Positions 35,110 to 46,400 of a DNA stretch of 64,000 nucleotides are shown one piece after another; position 1 is the first letter of the stretch, and every line of letters starts with the position of its first letter. A program made the position numbers and the translations under genes. The DNA is taken from assembly GCF_002754245.1 (NCBI RefSeq), contig NZ_PEEX01000001.1, positions 1,468,001 to 1,532,000 on the forward strand. Reading direction: 5' to 3'. The stretch comes from Chryseobacterium sp. 52. Lineage in GTDB: Bacteria; Bacteroidota; Bacteroidia; Flavobacteriales; Weeksellaceae. The notes beneath the pieces were generated by a model that worked only from the letters and a program-made list of their open reading frames with translations, had not been told where the DNA came from and searched no databases.

Positions 35110-36538
35110 AAAAATAGTAGCTGTGATGGCTTTATTGCTTGTATTGACAGGCTGTAGAGCTCCGATGGCTACCGTTATAAAAGATGAAGTAAAAGAAAAC
35201 CTGCCTCAGAATTTTAATCAGGAAGAGCAGCAGGATGCTAATGCAAACAGTGGAACAACTCCCTGGAGACAGTTTTTTACAGATCCGAACCTTGTAAGCT
35301 TAATTGAAACGGCTTTAAAAAACAATCAGGAATTGCTGATTACCCTTCAGGAAATTGAAATTGCAAAAAGCGGTGTTTTAGCTAAAAAAGGAAAACTGAC
35401 GCCAACTGTTTCTGCCGGAATAGGAGCAGGATTGAAAAAAGCAGGCCGATATACCAGTGAAGGAGCTGGTGATGCTACGACTGAAATAGAGCCAGGAAGA
35501 GAGATGCCGGATCCGTTGGGTAATTTTGAAGGCGGATTAATGGCGAATTGGGAGATTGATATCTGGAAAAAGCTCAGAACTGAAAAAGAAGCTGCTGTTG
35601 CCCATTATCTTTCTACTGTGGAGGGAAAAAATTTCGTCCTGTCCAATCTTATTGAAGAAGTAGCAGATAATTATTATGAATTGTTGGCGCTGGACAATCA
35701 GTTAGATATTATTCAGCAATACATTAAGCTTCAGGAAAGAGCATTGGAAATTTCTAAAATCCAGAAGGAAGCAGCTGCTGCCACAGAATTGGCTGTGAAG
35801 AAATTTGAAGCTGAACTGGCGAAATCCAAAGCTGCAGAATATACGATCCGTCAGGACATCACTGAAAAAGAAAATCAGATTAATGCATTGTTGGGAAGGT
35901 ATCCACAACCTATCGTAAGAACGAAAGAAAGCTTTATGTCTACGATGCCACAAACGGTGTATACGGGAATACCGTCTCAGTTATTGGCCAACCGTCCGGA
36001 TATCAAGCAAGCGGAATTAGAATTAAAAGCGGCAAAACTGGATGTACAGGCTGCAAGAAAAGAATTTTATCCGTCACTGGAAATTTCTGCAACGTTAGGA
36101 TTGGAAGCATTCAAACCTTCTTATCTGGTTAAAATGCCGGAATCCATTGCCTACAATCTGGCAGGGGAACTGGCAGGTCCGCTTATTAATAAAAGTGCGA
36201 TCAAAGCGAATTTTCAAACTGCGGATGCGAAACAGATCCAGTCGCTGTATGAGTATGACAAAACGATCCTGCATGCTTATCTGGATGTAGCGAACCTGAT
36301 GTCAAAGGTCAAAAATATAGACCAGTATTATCAGATGAAATCCCAGGAAACCAAAGCTTTGGATCAATCGATTGATATAGCGAATCAGTTGTTCCGAAAT
36401 TCAAGAGCTGATTATCTTGAAGTTCTTCTGAATCAAAGAGATGCTCTTGATGCCAAGATGGAGCTGATTGAAGCTAAACAGAAACAGCTAAGCACCGTTG
36501 TAGATATCTACAAAAGTTTAGGCGGGGGCTGGAAATAA
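35081..36538 (+). CDS. TolC/NodT-type efflux outer-membrane lipoprotein
   Basis: A 485-residue outer-membrane channel of the RND tripartite pump. Three ATG codons lie at 35081, 35087 and 35090; all overlap the pump gene, so coupling is likely and the exact start is uncertain. The lipobox LTGC is at about residue 24. Two OEP repeats follow, with WRQFFTDPNLVSLIETAL, NWEIDIWKKLRTEKEAA, QLLANRPDIKQAELELKAA, and ARKEFYPSLEISATLG. It completes the adaptor-pump-channel operon. Confidence 0.93.
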   Translation: MNMMENLKTKKIVAVMALLLVLTGCRAPMATVIKDEVKENLPQNFNQEEQQDANANSGTTPWRQFFTDPNLVSLIETALKNNQELLITLQEIEIAKSGVLAKKGKLTPTVSAGIGAGLKKAGRYTSEGAGDATTEIEPGREMPDPLGNFEGGLMANWEIDIWKKLRTEKEAAVAHYLSTVEGKNFVLSNLIEEVADNYYELLALDNQLDIIQQYIKLQERALEISKIQKEAAAATELAVKKFEAELAKSKAAEYTIRQDITEKENQINALLGRYPQPIVRTKESFMSTMPQTVYTGIPSQLLANRPDIKQAELELKAAKLDVQAARKEFYPSLEISATLGLEAFKPSYLVKMPESIAYNLAGELAGPLINKSAIKANFQTADAKQIQSLYEYDKTILHAYLDVANLMSKVKNIDQYYQMKSQETKALDQSIDIANQLFRNSRADYLEVLLNQRDALDAKMELIEAKQKQLSTVVDIYKSLGGGWK

Positions 36539-36574
36539 GACATCATAATTCTATCAATATAAACAGTTAATGTT

Positions 36575-36613
36575 TTGGGCTGATCCTTTCGGGGGTTGGC
36601 TCTTTTTATTTTT
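36575..36613 (+). terminator. Terminator of the efflux operon
   Basis: Ten-bp stem with several G-T pairs (GGGCTGATCC with GGGTTGGCTC, loop around TTTCGG) followed by a T-rich run, about 40 bases after the channel gene. Confidence 0.6.
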
Positions 36614-36731
36614 ATGCGACAACTTCTGTCGTTATAGAGAGATAGCTTTGCTTTATGAACATTAAAATACAATATGAATTGAGTATGACACAATTGTGTG
36701 ATATTATTCATATTAAATCTTATTAAAGAGA

Positions 36732-36763
36732 TTTGATGGAGAGTTAAAGAAATGTTAAATTTG
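36732..36763 (+). promoter_or_regulatory. Promoter of the type A T9SS cargo gene
   Basis: TTTG at 36732-36735, spacer of 20, TAAATTTG at 36756-36763. Both boxes match the flavobacterial consensus, 41 bases before the start codon. Confidence 0.6.
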
Positions 36764-36804
36764 TCCAGCTTTTATAAAAAACTCATATTTAAATACACAA
36801 ACAG

Positions 36805-38418
36805 ATGAAGAGAATCTATTCTGGTGCATGTATTCTATGTACCATTCTTGGGCTTTCTGCCCAGGAAGTATTATGGCAGAAAGATATCAAATCCAGTACT
36901 CAGGATTTTCTAAGTCAGGTGACCACCACCATCGATCAGCAATACCTTATCACAGGGAGCTCGATCCAAACCCAGAAACTTTCAACGGAAAATAAACAAA
37001 ACAACGGCTACGATTTTCATTTGGTAAAACTGAACCAACAGGGCGATCAGGTCTGGGAAAAATACTTCTCAGGAAATAACCATGATTACCTTTCTGCTTC
37101 AGTATCTACTCAGGAAGGCGGATTTCTGTTAGCCGGAACCTCTTATTCAGGAAAAGGACTCGATAAAAAAGAAGACTCCAAAGGCGGATCTGATATCTGG
37201 CTGATCAGACTCAATGAATTCGGGGACGAACTTTGGCAGAAAACATTAGGGACATCTTCTGACGAAGAAGCAAGATCTGTCATTCAAAGTACTGACTTTG
37301 GATTCTTTGTGGCAGGCAATGTTCAGAACTCTTCTAAAGGCTATGGTTCCAAAGATGTTTTGATCACCAGACTGGATAAAAACGGTAAGATACTTTCCGA
37401 AACTATCCTAGGCGGAAAAGGGTTGGATGAAGTAGAGAAAATGATTCCTACACGCGATGGCGGAGCTTTATTGGGTATCTATTCCAGAAGTTCTGAAGTT
37501 CGGGTTCCTGCATCCACAGATAAGGGAACTGCAGCAACTCTTTATCCTGTATCACGTACCCAGAAATCCACCGAAAACTTCGGAGAAGGTGATTACTGGG
37601 TTGTGAAGCTTAACAAAGACGGAAAAGTGGAATGGGAAAAGAACTTTGGAGGAAAAGGAGACGATCATATCAGAACACTGGCTTTAACATCATCGGGATA
37701 TATCATTGGTGGAGAATCCAGATCCGAACGATCAGGAAATAAAACCGTGGGTATTGAAGAAGGCACAGATTTATGGCTGATTTCATTAAACGAAAGAGGC
37801 GAAGAGATCTGGCAGAAATCCTACAATTTCAAAAACAGGGATATTTTAATGGGGATGAGTGTTATTCAGACTCAAGATTCAAGAGCCAAGAACCAGGACC
37901 TGACCAAAGGGATTTTATTAGGCGGCTATACTCAGGCAGAAGGACGCATGGAGAATGAAGATGAAACCTTTTGGATGTTGTATCTGAACCAGGATGGAAA
38001 TGAACAGTGGAGAAAACACGTCAAAGGAGAATCCAGAAAAAGAGAAGAAAGACTTTCAGATATTAAGCTCAACAGAGACGGTTCCATTATTCTGGCAGGA
38101 ACAAGCGCAGAGGAACTTGGAAAAGAGAACTGGAAAATTGTAAAGCTGGGAGACAGTCAGATTAACAAGCTGATCGAAAAACAGGACATCAAAATCTATC
38201 CGAATCCGGTATCAGACTATGCTTACGTAGAAATAGGGTTTGACTTCAAGGAAGCTGATATTATACTGTATGATATGGGTGGGAGACAGCTTCAGAGCTT
38301 GAAAACTAAGAATAAAGTAACGAAGATTAACACCCAGAATCTGATTCAAGGGGCTTATCTGGTGACGATAAAAACGGATATGAATAAAACAGTATCTGCT
38401 AAGATTATTAAAAAGTAA
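36805..38418 (+). CDS. Secreted beta-propeller-like protein with T9SS type A sorting domain
   Basis: A 537-residue exported protein with signal peptide MKRIYSGACILCTILGLSAQ. The middle has at least six repeats of the type W-x-x-x-x-G-(x5)-(D/E)-x-(A/I)-x-x-(x)-GGF/Y-(x)-(V/I)-G plus DxWL(I/V)xLNxxG(D/E/N)xxW(Q/E)K, as in DIWLIRLNEFGDELWQK and DYWVVKLNKDGKVEWEK, which suggests a propeller. The last 70 residues (IKIYPNPVSDYAYVE...LYDMGGRQL...GAYLVTIKT...KIIKK) are the type A Por sorting domain that is cleaved on export by T9SS. It is followed 10 bases later by the DUF5977/RHS-like gene, so the two are probably in one mRNA. Confidence 0.88.
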   Translation: MKRIYSGACILCTILGLSAQEVLWQKDIKSSTQDFLSQVTTTIDQQYLITGSSIQTQKLSTENKQNNGYDFHLVKLNQQGDQVWEKYFSGNNHDYLSASVSTQEGGFLLAGTSYSGKGLDKKEDSKGGSDIWLIRLNEFGDELWQKTLGTSSDEEARSVIQSTDFGFFVAGNVQNSSKGYGSKDVLITRLDKNGKILSETILGGKGLDEVEKMIPTRDGGALLGIYSRSSEVRVPASTDKGTAATLYPVSRTQKSTENFGEGDYWVVKLNKDGKVEWEKNFGGKGDDHIRTLALTSSGYIIGGESRSERSGNKTVGIEEGTDLWLISLNERGEEIWQKSYNFKNRDILMGMSVIQTQDSRAKNQDLTKGILLGGYTQAEGRMENEDETFWMLYLNQDGNEQWRKHVKGESRKREERLSDIKLNRDGSIILAGTSAEELGKENWKIVKLGDSQINKLIEKQDIKIYPNPVSDYAYVEIGFDFKEADIILYDMGGRQLQSLKTKNKVTKINTQNLIQGAYLVTIKTDMNKTVSAKIIKK

Positions 38419-38428
38419 ACAATAAATA

Positions 38429-41400
38429 ATGATAAGAAAATTAGCTATATTATTTTTCATGCACTTATTTTTACTGTGCTTAACACAAACAAAGCCAGCT
38501 GAAAGTTATTCATTAATCAGAGGTGTAAATGAAAATATTAATTTGAATTCTGGTACAGTAAATTTGACCGTGCCATTATTTGATATAACTGAAGGGAAAT
38601 TTACATTAAATAACACATTAAATTATGAATCAAGAGGGTTTGTACCGCATATAACCCCAGCGTATGTAGGATTAAACTGGAATATGATACAGTTTGGGAA
38701 AATAACAAGAGAATCAAGAAGAATAGATTTAACAACTACAAGTCAGATCAACAATCAGATTTCTAATAATGCTTCAAGGGGGTATCCAATTCTTCCTAAT
38801 TATTTAACTGCCTTACAGTATGAGAAGTATGACTGTTTAACAACAAGTTTTAATATAGATAAACTGGAAATATTTAATAATACTTCTGCCTATAGTAATT
38901 CAATACCAAAATCGAGTGTCCCTAACTCTTTCGTATCATACACTGCTTATCAAAAGAGTTTTGACCCAGATAAGTTCTATTTCGACTTTATGGGTTATAA
39001 AGGTTATTTTATTGTAGATAACGATGGAATACCTATTGTATATTGTGAGAATGCATTTTTAAAAGTGGACATCACAAATTATGGCTTTCATAATATTTTT
39101 GAAAATATTAATTTTTCTGAAATTAAATTAACAGATGATAAGGGAAATCAATATTTCTTTGGAGGAGATAATAATGCATTAGATATTAGTTTTAGCTTTA
39201 ATACTGTAGAATATGAATCATGGAATCCCGAATTTGGACAATATACTGGTGCAGCTAAAACCAAGACAAACTATATAGATTCTTGGTCGTTAAAAAAAAT
39301 AATTCTAAATGACGGTTTGGAAATTAATGCATATTATCAATCATCAGATCTTACTGTACTTAATAATTATCGGAATAATGAAAATTTAAAGGAATATATT
39401 TCAAACTCAGCATATGATTACAAACCGAATTTCCCTTCTAAACAAGAAATTATAAATAGTAATTTGACTGCTGAAATAGTTGAAAGTTTTAATAGATCTT
39501 CACATAATACTCCTATTCCGAATACTTATTTATCACTAGAAACATGGACAAGGGTTTCTGCATTAACAAAGAGGGCAGTTCTTGATAGTATTAAAATAGG
39601 AAACACGGTGATTGATTATAAATATCAACAAACAACAAATCCATTAGAGATATCTGGAAAATATTTAACAGAAATAAATATAAAGAGAAATTCTAACTTA
39701 ATAAAAAAAATTAACCTAAGTTATAAAAATTATGGTAACACTTACAAAAGGACTTTTCTTACTAATGTTCAGAATAGTGTTGGAGAGAATTTATCTATAG
39801 ATTATTATAATACGGACGATTTTCCACCATATATAAAGGCACATACTAATGATTTAGGTTTTTGGAATGGAGACATGAAAAATTATGGTCCATATCCAGC
39901 AGGTATTAATGGTTATTATAATTCTGGAATAGAAGATTTTACTGCATATGATACAGGTTTATTAAGAAAAATAACATATCCTACAACAGGAAGTACAAGT
40001 TATCTATATCAAAAAGGTGCATATTCAAAGAAATATGCTGATGCTTTTGACTATTCTGACATGCCTAAACTAAAAGATGAAAACGGTATCGTCAATGCTC
40101 CTGTGCTTTACAAAAAAATTGAAGTTGGCAACAGTAATCAAAATATAGAGACAGTTTATAAATATGAAAATGATAATGGTACAAATTCTGGAATTATAGA
40201 AGGAACTGTTAAATATCTTAGTATGAATGGATCCTATCTGAGTAGCAATCAAAATTTAAACCCTAACTTAAATAGCCAAAACTCTCTCCATTATAGTACA
40301 GTAACTGTTACTAAACCTGGGTATGGATATACCAAATACAGATTTACAGATAGAGTATCAAATCCTGATTCTTTAACAAATAAAATTTTTAAAATCAATT
40401 CTCTTGGTAAGGAGTTTCAAAATAGAGACATTTTATTCTTATCAAAAGCTCATGAAAGAGGAAAGATTATTAAAGAAGAGTTGTATAATCTGTTGGGAAT
40501 TAAGGTAAAAGAAACTGAATACAAGTATAAAAATTTTTTAAAAAAGCTTCCCAATATTGATTTATTGAATACTAACTGCAATACTTGTAAAGTTTCTGAT
40601 GCGAATTATTATATTAAAGTAAATGATTACGTTTCTAACTCGCATGTCCAGACTCAATATATACCTGTAATACCATATCTGTTAGTATCTCAAACCATTA
40701 AAGAATATTTTGGTAATAAAGTTATACAATCACTAAGAAATGTAACTTATTTGGATAAAATTGTTAAAAAATATACACCAGGGTTTACTGGAAATGACGG
40801 ATATATATGGTATCCTTATCCAGTAGAGGATAAAATTACAACAGATTCAAAAACAAACATAAAAAAATATTTATATGCTATTGATCTATATAAAGAAAAC
40901 CCATGCGCAGGCTTTATGGGATGTAATTTCGCCAATGACAATACAATTGTAGGAGGGCAATATGTAGACTATCAATATTTGCACTACAAAAATATTTTCA
41001 ATCCTATTATAGAAATTACTAAAAATAATGAAAATAAATATTCAATTAAAGAGAATTTATTTTCTCAACAAAATGAACCATCTAATCAATTTACTGTTCT
41101 AAAAAAAGTTAGACACTCAAAACTTAATGTGAATGTAGATTTTACTAATTATAATATTTCAACCACGAATACATTAGATGATATTAATTATGATTTTTAC
41201 GACAACAAAGGTAATAACCTCCAATATACCCCAAAAGATGGAAGTCCCGTTACTACCATTTATGGGTACAATCAAACTTTACCTATTGCCACCATCACAG
41301 GAATAGCCTACGGAGAATTGATGCAGATATTTGGACTGCCTGTAACTTCTACAGGATATTTAAGTTTAGATATTGTTTCAAAATCGGATGCAGATAAAGA

Positions 41401-42157
41401 TGATGCCAGTGAACAGTTGCTATTTAATGCGTTAGAATCATTTCGTAACAATCCTGCATTAGTAAATTACCAGATTATTACTTATACTCATAACCCTCTT
41501 ATTGGTGTTACAAGTATCACTCCACCCTCAGGAGCCAGAGAGGTTTATAAGTATGATACAGCCAACAGGCTTGAGACAGTAGGTGATGTTAACAATAATA
41601 TTATAAAGGAATATAAATACAATCTGACTCCCATAAAGTTTTATAATAGTGAACAAAGTAGATCTTTTAACAGAAATAATTGTGCAGCCAACTTTGTAGG
41701 AAGCACGTATAAGTATATAGTTCCAGTCGCTACATTTTCTTCTGATATCAGTGAGATCGATGCTGATCAGAAAGCAGTGAATGATATTAATACAAATGGC
41801 CAGAATATGGCAAATCAAAACGGTACTTGTACGCCTATAATTGCTTGTGGTTTTACGTTTTTTATAAGTCCTCAGTTTAGCTATGGCTCAAGTAATGCAG
41901 TCGGTAATGATGTCAATTTTTATATATCATTTTCAAGTTATGGAATCTGGCAAAGTTGGACAAATGGTATAAACGTTGGAAAAGTAGGGACAAGCTGCGC
42001 ACCATCAGTTAATCGTGAGATAATATATAACGAAGGTAATCGACAGTGGAAAGTTTTTATAGATACCTCAGGAAGTTGTACTTTAAGATTGCTTTCAGGA
42101 AGTGTTGATGCATCAAGCTCCAGTCCATTAAATTTTATGTTTCAATATCAAAAATAA
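38429..42157 (+). CDS. Large RHS-like surface protein with DUF5977 domain
   Basis: A 1,242-residue protein with a signal peptide-like start (MIRKLAILFFMHLFLLCLTQ). The body is a long beta-rich, Tyr- and Asn-rich chain typical of RHS/SpvB-like Bacteroidota proteins (TVNLTVPLFDITEGKFTLNN, GLNWNMIQFGKITRESRR). Near residue 1,030 comes VYKYDTANRLETVGDVNN, the end of an RHS-type YD repeat region. Residues about 1,070-1,130 carry a DUF5977 domain (FYNSEQSRSFNRNNC...SEIDADQKAVNDINTNGQ...NQNGTC). The last 100 residues are a beta-sandwich-like end. Base composition is markedly more AT-rich than the gene at 36805, which points to separate origin. It has no T9SS sorting domain that I can see. Confidence 0.75.
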   Translation: MIRKLAILFFMHLFLLCLTQTKPAESYSLIRGVNENINLNSGTVNLTVPLFDITEGKFTLNNTLNYESRGFVPHITPAYVGLNWNMIQFGKITRESRRIDLTTTSQINNQISNNASRGYPILPNYLTALQYEKYDCLTTSFNIDKLEIFNNTSAYSNSIPKSSVPNSFVSYTAYQKSFDPDKFYFDFMGYKGYFIVDNDGIPIVYCENAFLKVDITNYGFHNIFENINFSEIKLTDDKGNQYFFGGDNNALDISFSFNTVEYESWNPEFGQYTGAAKTKTNYIDSWSLKKIILNDGLEINAYYQSSDLTVLNNYRNNENLKEYISNSAYDYKPNFPSKQEIINSNLTAEIVESFNRSSHNTPIPNTYLSLETWTRVSALTKRAVLDSIKIGNTVIDYKYQQTTNPLEISGKYLTEINIKRNSNLIKKINLSYKNYGNTYKRTFLTNVQNSVGENLSIDYYNTDDFPPYIKAHTNDLGFWNGDMKNYGPYPAGINGYYNSGIEDFTAYDTGLLRKITYPTTGSTSYLYQKGAYSKKYADAFDYSDMPKLKDENGIVNAPVLYKKIEVGNSNQNIETVYKYENDNGTNSGIIEGTVKYLSMNGSYLSSNQNLNPNLNSQNSLHYSTVTVTKPGYGYTKYRFTDRVSNPDSLTNKIFKINSLGKEFQNRDILFLSKAHERGKIIKEELYNLLGIKVKETEYKYKNFLKKLPNIDLLNTNCNTCKVSDANYYIKVNDYVSNSHVQTQYIPVIPYLLVSQTIKEYFGNKVIQSLRNVTYLDKIVKKYTPGFTGNDGYIWYPYPVEDKITTDSKTNIKKYLYAIDLYKENPCAGFMGCNFANDNTIVGGQYVDYQYLHYKNIFNPIIEITKNNENKYSIKENLFSQQNEPSNQFTVLKKVRHSKLNVNVDFTNYNISTTNTLDDINYDFYDNKGNNLQYTPKDGSPVTTIYGYNQTLPIATITGIAYGELMQIFGLPVTSTGYLSLDIVSKSDADKDDASEQLLFNALESFRNNPALVNYQIITYTHNPLIGVTSITPPSGAREVYKYDTANRLETVGDVNNNIIKEYKYNLTPIKFYNSEQSRSFNRNNCAANFVGSTYKYIVPVATFSSDISEIDADQKAVNDINTNGQNMANQNGTCTPIIACGFTFFISPQFSYGSSNAVGNDVNFYISFSSYGIWQSWTNGINVGKVGTSCAPSVNREIIYNEGNRQWKVFIDTSGSCTLRLLSGSVDASSSSPLNFMFQYQK

Positions 42158-42160
42158 TTT

Positions 42161-42280
42161 ATGAAGCCAAAAATAATAGTTTCCAACGAACTGTTGCTTA
42201 TTGATCAATACAATCTGGAAAAAGTAGATAATACTTTTGGAAAAATCTTAAAAGAATTCAAATACAATTACAAACAATAA
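42161..42280 (+). pseudogene. Remnant of an alternative RHS-like C-terminus
   Basis: A 39-codon frame starting 3 bases after the DUF5977 protein stop. Its second half (YNLEKVDNTFGKILKEFKYN) matches the YD-repeat end of the upstream protein itself (NRLETVGDVNNNIIKEYKYN). It therefore looks like the older C-terminal end of that gene, left behind when a new end was joined upstream. It ends 11 bases before the next gene. Whether it is translated is unknown. Confidence 0.45.
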
Positions 42281-42291
42281 AAACTCAAATT

Positions 42292-43419
42292 ATGAAAAAA
42301 TCGATATTCATTGCGGGTCTTTTCGCCGCTCAATTGACTTATGCCCAATTATATACTTCAGCTGGAGTTGTGACTCCAACATCCACACCAGCCTCCAATA
42401 ATGTGGGGGTCGGGACCCATGAGCCTCATTCCAATTTGGAAGTAGCTGCTGAGAGTGGCGGTAAAATAACCATTTCCACTAATGGATGGAGCGCCTCTTC
42501 CGCCAATCCCAAATACCCTACTTTAGAATTCACAGGTTACTTAAATTATCCTAAAGCGAGAATCACAGCTACAGAAGAATCAGGAAATACGAACGGATCA
42601 AGATTTTCTATTTTATTGAATGACAACACAGGAGTTGCCAATCTGGTTGAAAGATTTTCCATCCTTCAGAATGGCAATACAGGAATAGGAACTTCAGTTG
42701 CAAGGGAAAAGCTGGATGTTATAGGTAATATTTTAGCAGGATCTACCCACGCTACAGCAGGAATTAATGCCTTTGCGATACGATATGAGAACGGCTCCCT
42801 CAATAACTGGGGTGCTTTAAGAAGTACGGCAGCAACCTATATGAGCTTTGGCGCTAAGGCAGATCCTAATACCGCAAACGGTTGGTTATCCTCCAATGAA
42901 ACTTTGAATTTTTCTAAAATTGCTATGGCCATGGATAATGATGGGATTCGGTTTCTAAGTTCCCCTTCACAGATCAATCCTTTAGATACGCCCGTAACCA
43001 TGAAAGAAATCCTGAAAGTTTCTCCCAACGGAAACGCATTACTACAAGGTAAATTAGAAGCCAAAGAACTGAAAGTTACCCTGACCCCAACAGCCGATTT
43101 CGTATTTGCTGAAAACTATGACCTTCCCAAGCTTGAAGCAGTAGCCCAACATATCAAAGAGAAAAAACATCTACCCGAGATCGCCTCTGCCAGCGTCATG
43201 GAAAAAGAAGGAGTCAATGTGGGTGAATTTCAGATTCAGTTACTGCAGAAAATTGAGGAACTTACCCTGTATGTTATTGAACAAAACAGACAGTTAAAAA
43301 GCCAGCAGGATAAAATTGATCAACTGGAAAAACAGAATACAGATTTAGGAAATTCCGTTTTAGAAATTAAGCAGCTGAAAGACCAGTTTTTGAAGATGAA
43401 ATCCAGTGCCACCCATTAA
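42292..43419 (+). CDS. Fibre-like secreted protein with C-terminal coiled coil
   Basis: A 375-residue protein with signal peptide MKKSIFIAGLFAAQLTYAQ. It is of the type found in Bacteroidota as cell-wall anchor or tail-fibre-like proteins: GVGTHEPHSNLEV and GIGTSVAREKLDVIG repeats, then ADFVFAENYDLPKLEAVAQHI, KKHLPEIASASVMEKEGVNVGE, and a coiled coil QLLQKIEELTLYVIEQNRQLK to the end. Such proteins often stand beside RHS genes, as here. The role may be adhesion or scaffolding; this is inference. The stop is 8 bases before the RHS start. Confidence 0.8.
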   Translation: MKKSIFIAGLFAAQLTYAQLYTSAGVVTPTSTPASNNVGVGTHEPHSNLEVAAESGGKITISTNGWSASSANPKYPTLEFTGYLNYPKARITATEESGNTNGSRFSILLNDNTGVANLVERFSILQNGNTGIGTSVAREKLDVIGNILAGSTHATAGINAFAIRYENGSLNNWGALRSTAATYMSFGAKADPNTANGWLSSNETLNFSKIAMAMDNDGIRFLSSPSQINPLDTPVTMKEILKVSPNGNALLQGKLEAKELKVTLTPTADFVFAENYDLPKLEAVAQHIKEKKHLPEIASASVMEKEGVNVGEFQIQLLQKIEELTLYVIEQNRQLKSQQDKIDQLEKQNTDLGNSVLEIKQLKDQFLKMKSSATH

Positions 43420-43429
43420 TTTTAAGAAG

Positions 43430-46400
43430 ATGTATAAAAAAATATATATAAGCTTAGGATTGCTCTGGGGCCTTCATCACTACGGACAGGTTGTGTTGAC
43501 TTCCCCTCCGGTTCCCAATACCGAAGTGGGCGATCCCCAAAGCATACGCCTGCTTCCCGGGTTCAACTTTAATTCTGTCAATGGAACATTTCGGGCCTAT
43601 ATCGGAGGATCTTCTTCCCATAATCCCGGAACCTATACCCCCATTACCGTTGATTATTCCGCCACTATACCCAATACTGAAAATTATATCTATACCCGAC
43701 AGTATTTAGTCCCAACCGAAGTGTCAAACGGTTCCCTTCAGCAAATCCAGAGCGTGCAGTTTTTTGACGGCCTGGGAAGACCCAAGCAGGCAGTCAGTAT
43801 CAAATCTACCCCTACCGGGAAAGACCTGGTGACGCCTATTCCTTATGATGGATTCGGCAGACAGGTAGACAGCTGGCTTCCCGTTCCCATGTCTTCCCAG
43901 AGCGGCAATATCCAGAGCGGAGTAGAAAGCAGTGCTACTGCCTATTATCAGTCAAACGGCATCAATGATTCCTCTCCTTTCAGCCATAAGAATTTAGAAA
44001 ATTCACCGCTTGACAGGATTTTGAGTCAGAACAATCCTGGATCAGACTGGCAGAACAAACCCGTTGTTTTCGGGTATGATACCAATACAGCCGGCGAGGT
44101 GAAAAAGTATACCACCGTTACCAGCTGGGTAGATGGAGCTACCTCCTCCGAATTAAGTCTGTCCGGAACTTACGACGCAGCACAGCTGTACAAAAATACC
44201 GTTACCGATGAAGACAACAGTAAAACCATAGAATTTAAAAACGGTAGGGGACAAACTCTATTGGTCAGAAAAGCCATCAGTGCATCGGAAAATGCAGACA
44301 CCTATTATGTGTATAATGAATTTGACCAGCTGGCCTTTGTGATTCCCCCGTTGGCTTCCGCTTCCGTATCAATATCCTCTTCCGCTTTGGAACATCTTTG
44401 CTATCAGTATAAATATGATGACAGAAGCAGGCTGGTAGAAAAGAAACTTCCCGGAAAAGGCTGGGAACAGATGATTTATAACAAAAAAGATCAGGTGATT
44501 CTGTACCGGGATACCGTTCTTAAAAATGGAATCCCCAATTTTACAGCTGACCAGTCATGGGCTTTTACCAAATATGATCAGTTGGGAAGAGTTACCTATA
44601 CAGGGATTTCCAGAGACGTAACCCCGAGACAAAGCATCCAGAGCTATATCGATAACCAGGCAGTGAATGTCTCTTATGAAGCCCGTGGAGGAAGTTTTAC
44701 CTTGAATAGCATGACCCTGGAATATGGAAACGTTTCCTATCCTACCAGTATCGATAAGATTCTTGCTGTCAGTTATTATGATACCTATCCTCAGGGTGCT
44801 CCTGCAGTTCCCGGGACCATTTTAGGTCAGGACGTCTTGCCCCAGACCACCCAGAGTTCAAATGTCAGTACCAAAAGCTTACCTACAGCTTCTTATGTAA
44901 GAAATATTGAAGATGAAAGCTGGACAAAAGCATATACCTACTATGATAAGAAAGGACGGGCAATATCCGCTCATTCTGTGAATCATCTCGGAGGCTATAC
45001 CAAAACAGAAAGCTTTCTGAAATTTTCAGGCGTACCGGAATATACCCTTACCCAGCATCAGAGAGTTGCGGGGGGTACGATAATCAACACCAAAGAAACC
45101 TTTGAATACGATCATCAGGAAAGACTTGTAAGACATTGGCATGAAGTTAACGGAGGGACTAAAGAACTCCTTGCCGAAAACCTGTACAACGATCTGGGTC
45201 AGGTACAGACCAAAAATGTAGGAAATACAACCGGCAGTCCGCTGCAGAGTGTCAAATATGCATACAACATCAGAGGGTGGCTTACAAAAGTCAATGATCC
45301 TTCCAACCTGCAGAATAAACTCTTTGCCTACGAACTAAGGTACAGCAGACCTGACAGTCAGTTTTCCGGTTCCGCAAGATACAATGGGAATATCTCCCAG
45401 ATGTCGTGGATTACCCAAAGTGATGCCGTACTGAGAAACTATTCCTATGAGTATGATGCCCTTAACCGACTTAAAGAAGGCCGTTTCTGGGATGCCATGA
45501 ACCTAAGCAGAGGAGAATACCATGAACAGCTTACCTACGACCTTAACGGGAACATTAAAACCCTGCTCAGAAGAGGAAAACAGCTTCCCGGCTATACCGC
45601 TCCCGAAGTGATGGATGACCTGGAATACCATTATGAAAATGGCGAACAGAGTAATAAATTAGCCTATCTTAAAGAGGTGGGAACGGGTAATGCCTTAAGC
45701 GGCTATCCGCTTTCATCAGGAAGTACAGGAAGTACCATTGGCTATGATCTCAACGGAAATATGACCACCCAGCAGGATAAAAGTATTTCCTCCATTCAAT
45801 ATAATTATCTAAATTTACCTGGGAAGGTTACCCAAAACTCCAAAGTCACCGATTATACCTATAGAGCAGATGGGGTGAAGGTGAAAAAGATCTTCGGTAC
45901 AGAAACGACGGATTATTTAGATGGTTTCCAGTATGAAAACGGAACGTTGAAATTCTTACCCACAGCAGAAGGTTATTTTAATTTTGAGACCGGGAAGTAT
46001 GTATATAACTACACCGACCATTTAGGAAATACCAGATTGAGCTACTATAAAAACGGCTCAGGAGCAGAGATTATTGAAGAAAGTAATTATTATCCTTTTG
46101 GATTAAAACATGAGGGGTATAATGTTATGTTAGGAAATCCTGCGTATAAATATAAGTACAACGGAAAGGAACTTCAGGAGAGTGGGATGTATGATTATGG
46201 AGCAAGGTTTTATATGCCGGATCTTGGTAGATGGGGAGTAATAGACCCTTTAAGTGAATTGCAGTTTGCTGATAATCCATATTCTTATGTTTTTGGAAAT
46301 CCTATAAGATTTAATGATCCAACAGGAATGTTCGGAGAAGATCCACCAACAAGAGGCTACTCTCCAGGCAGCCCAATTGAAATAGGTGAAATAGTACTGA

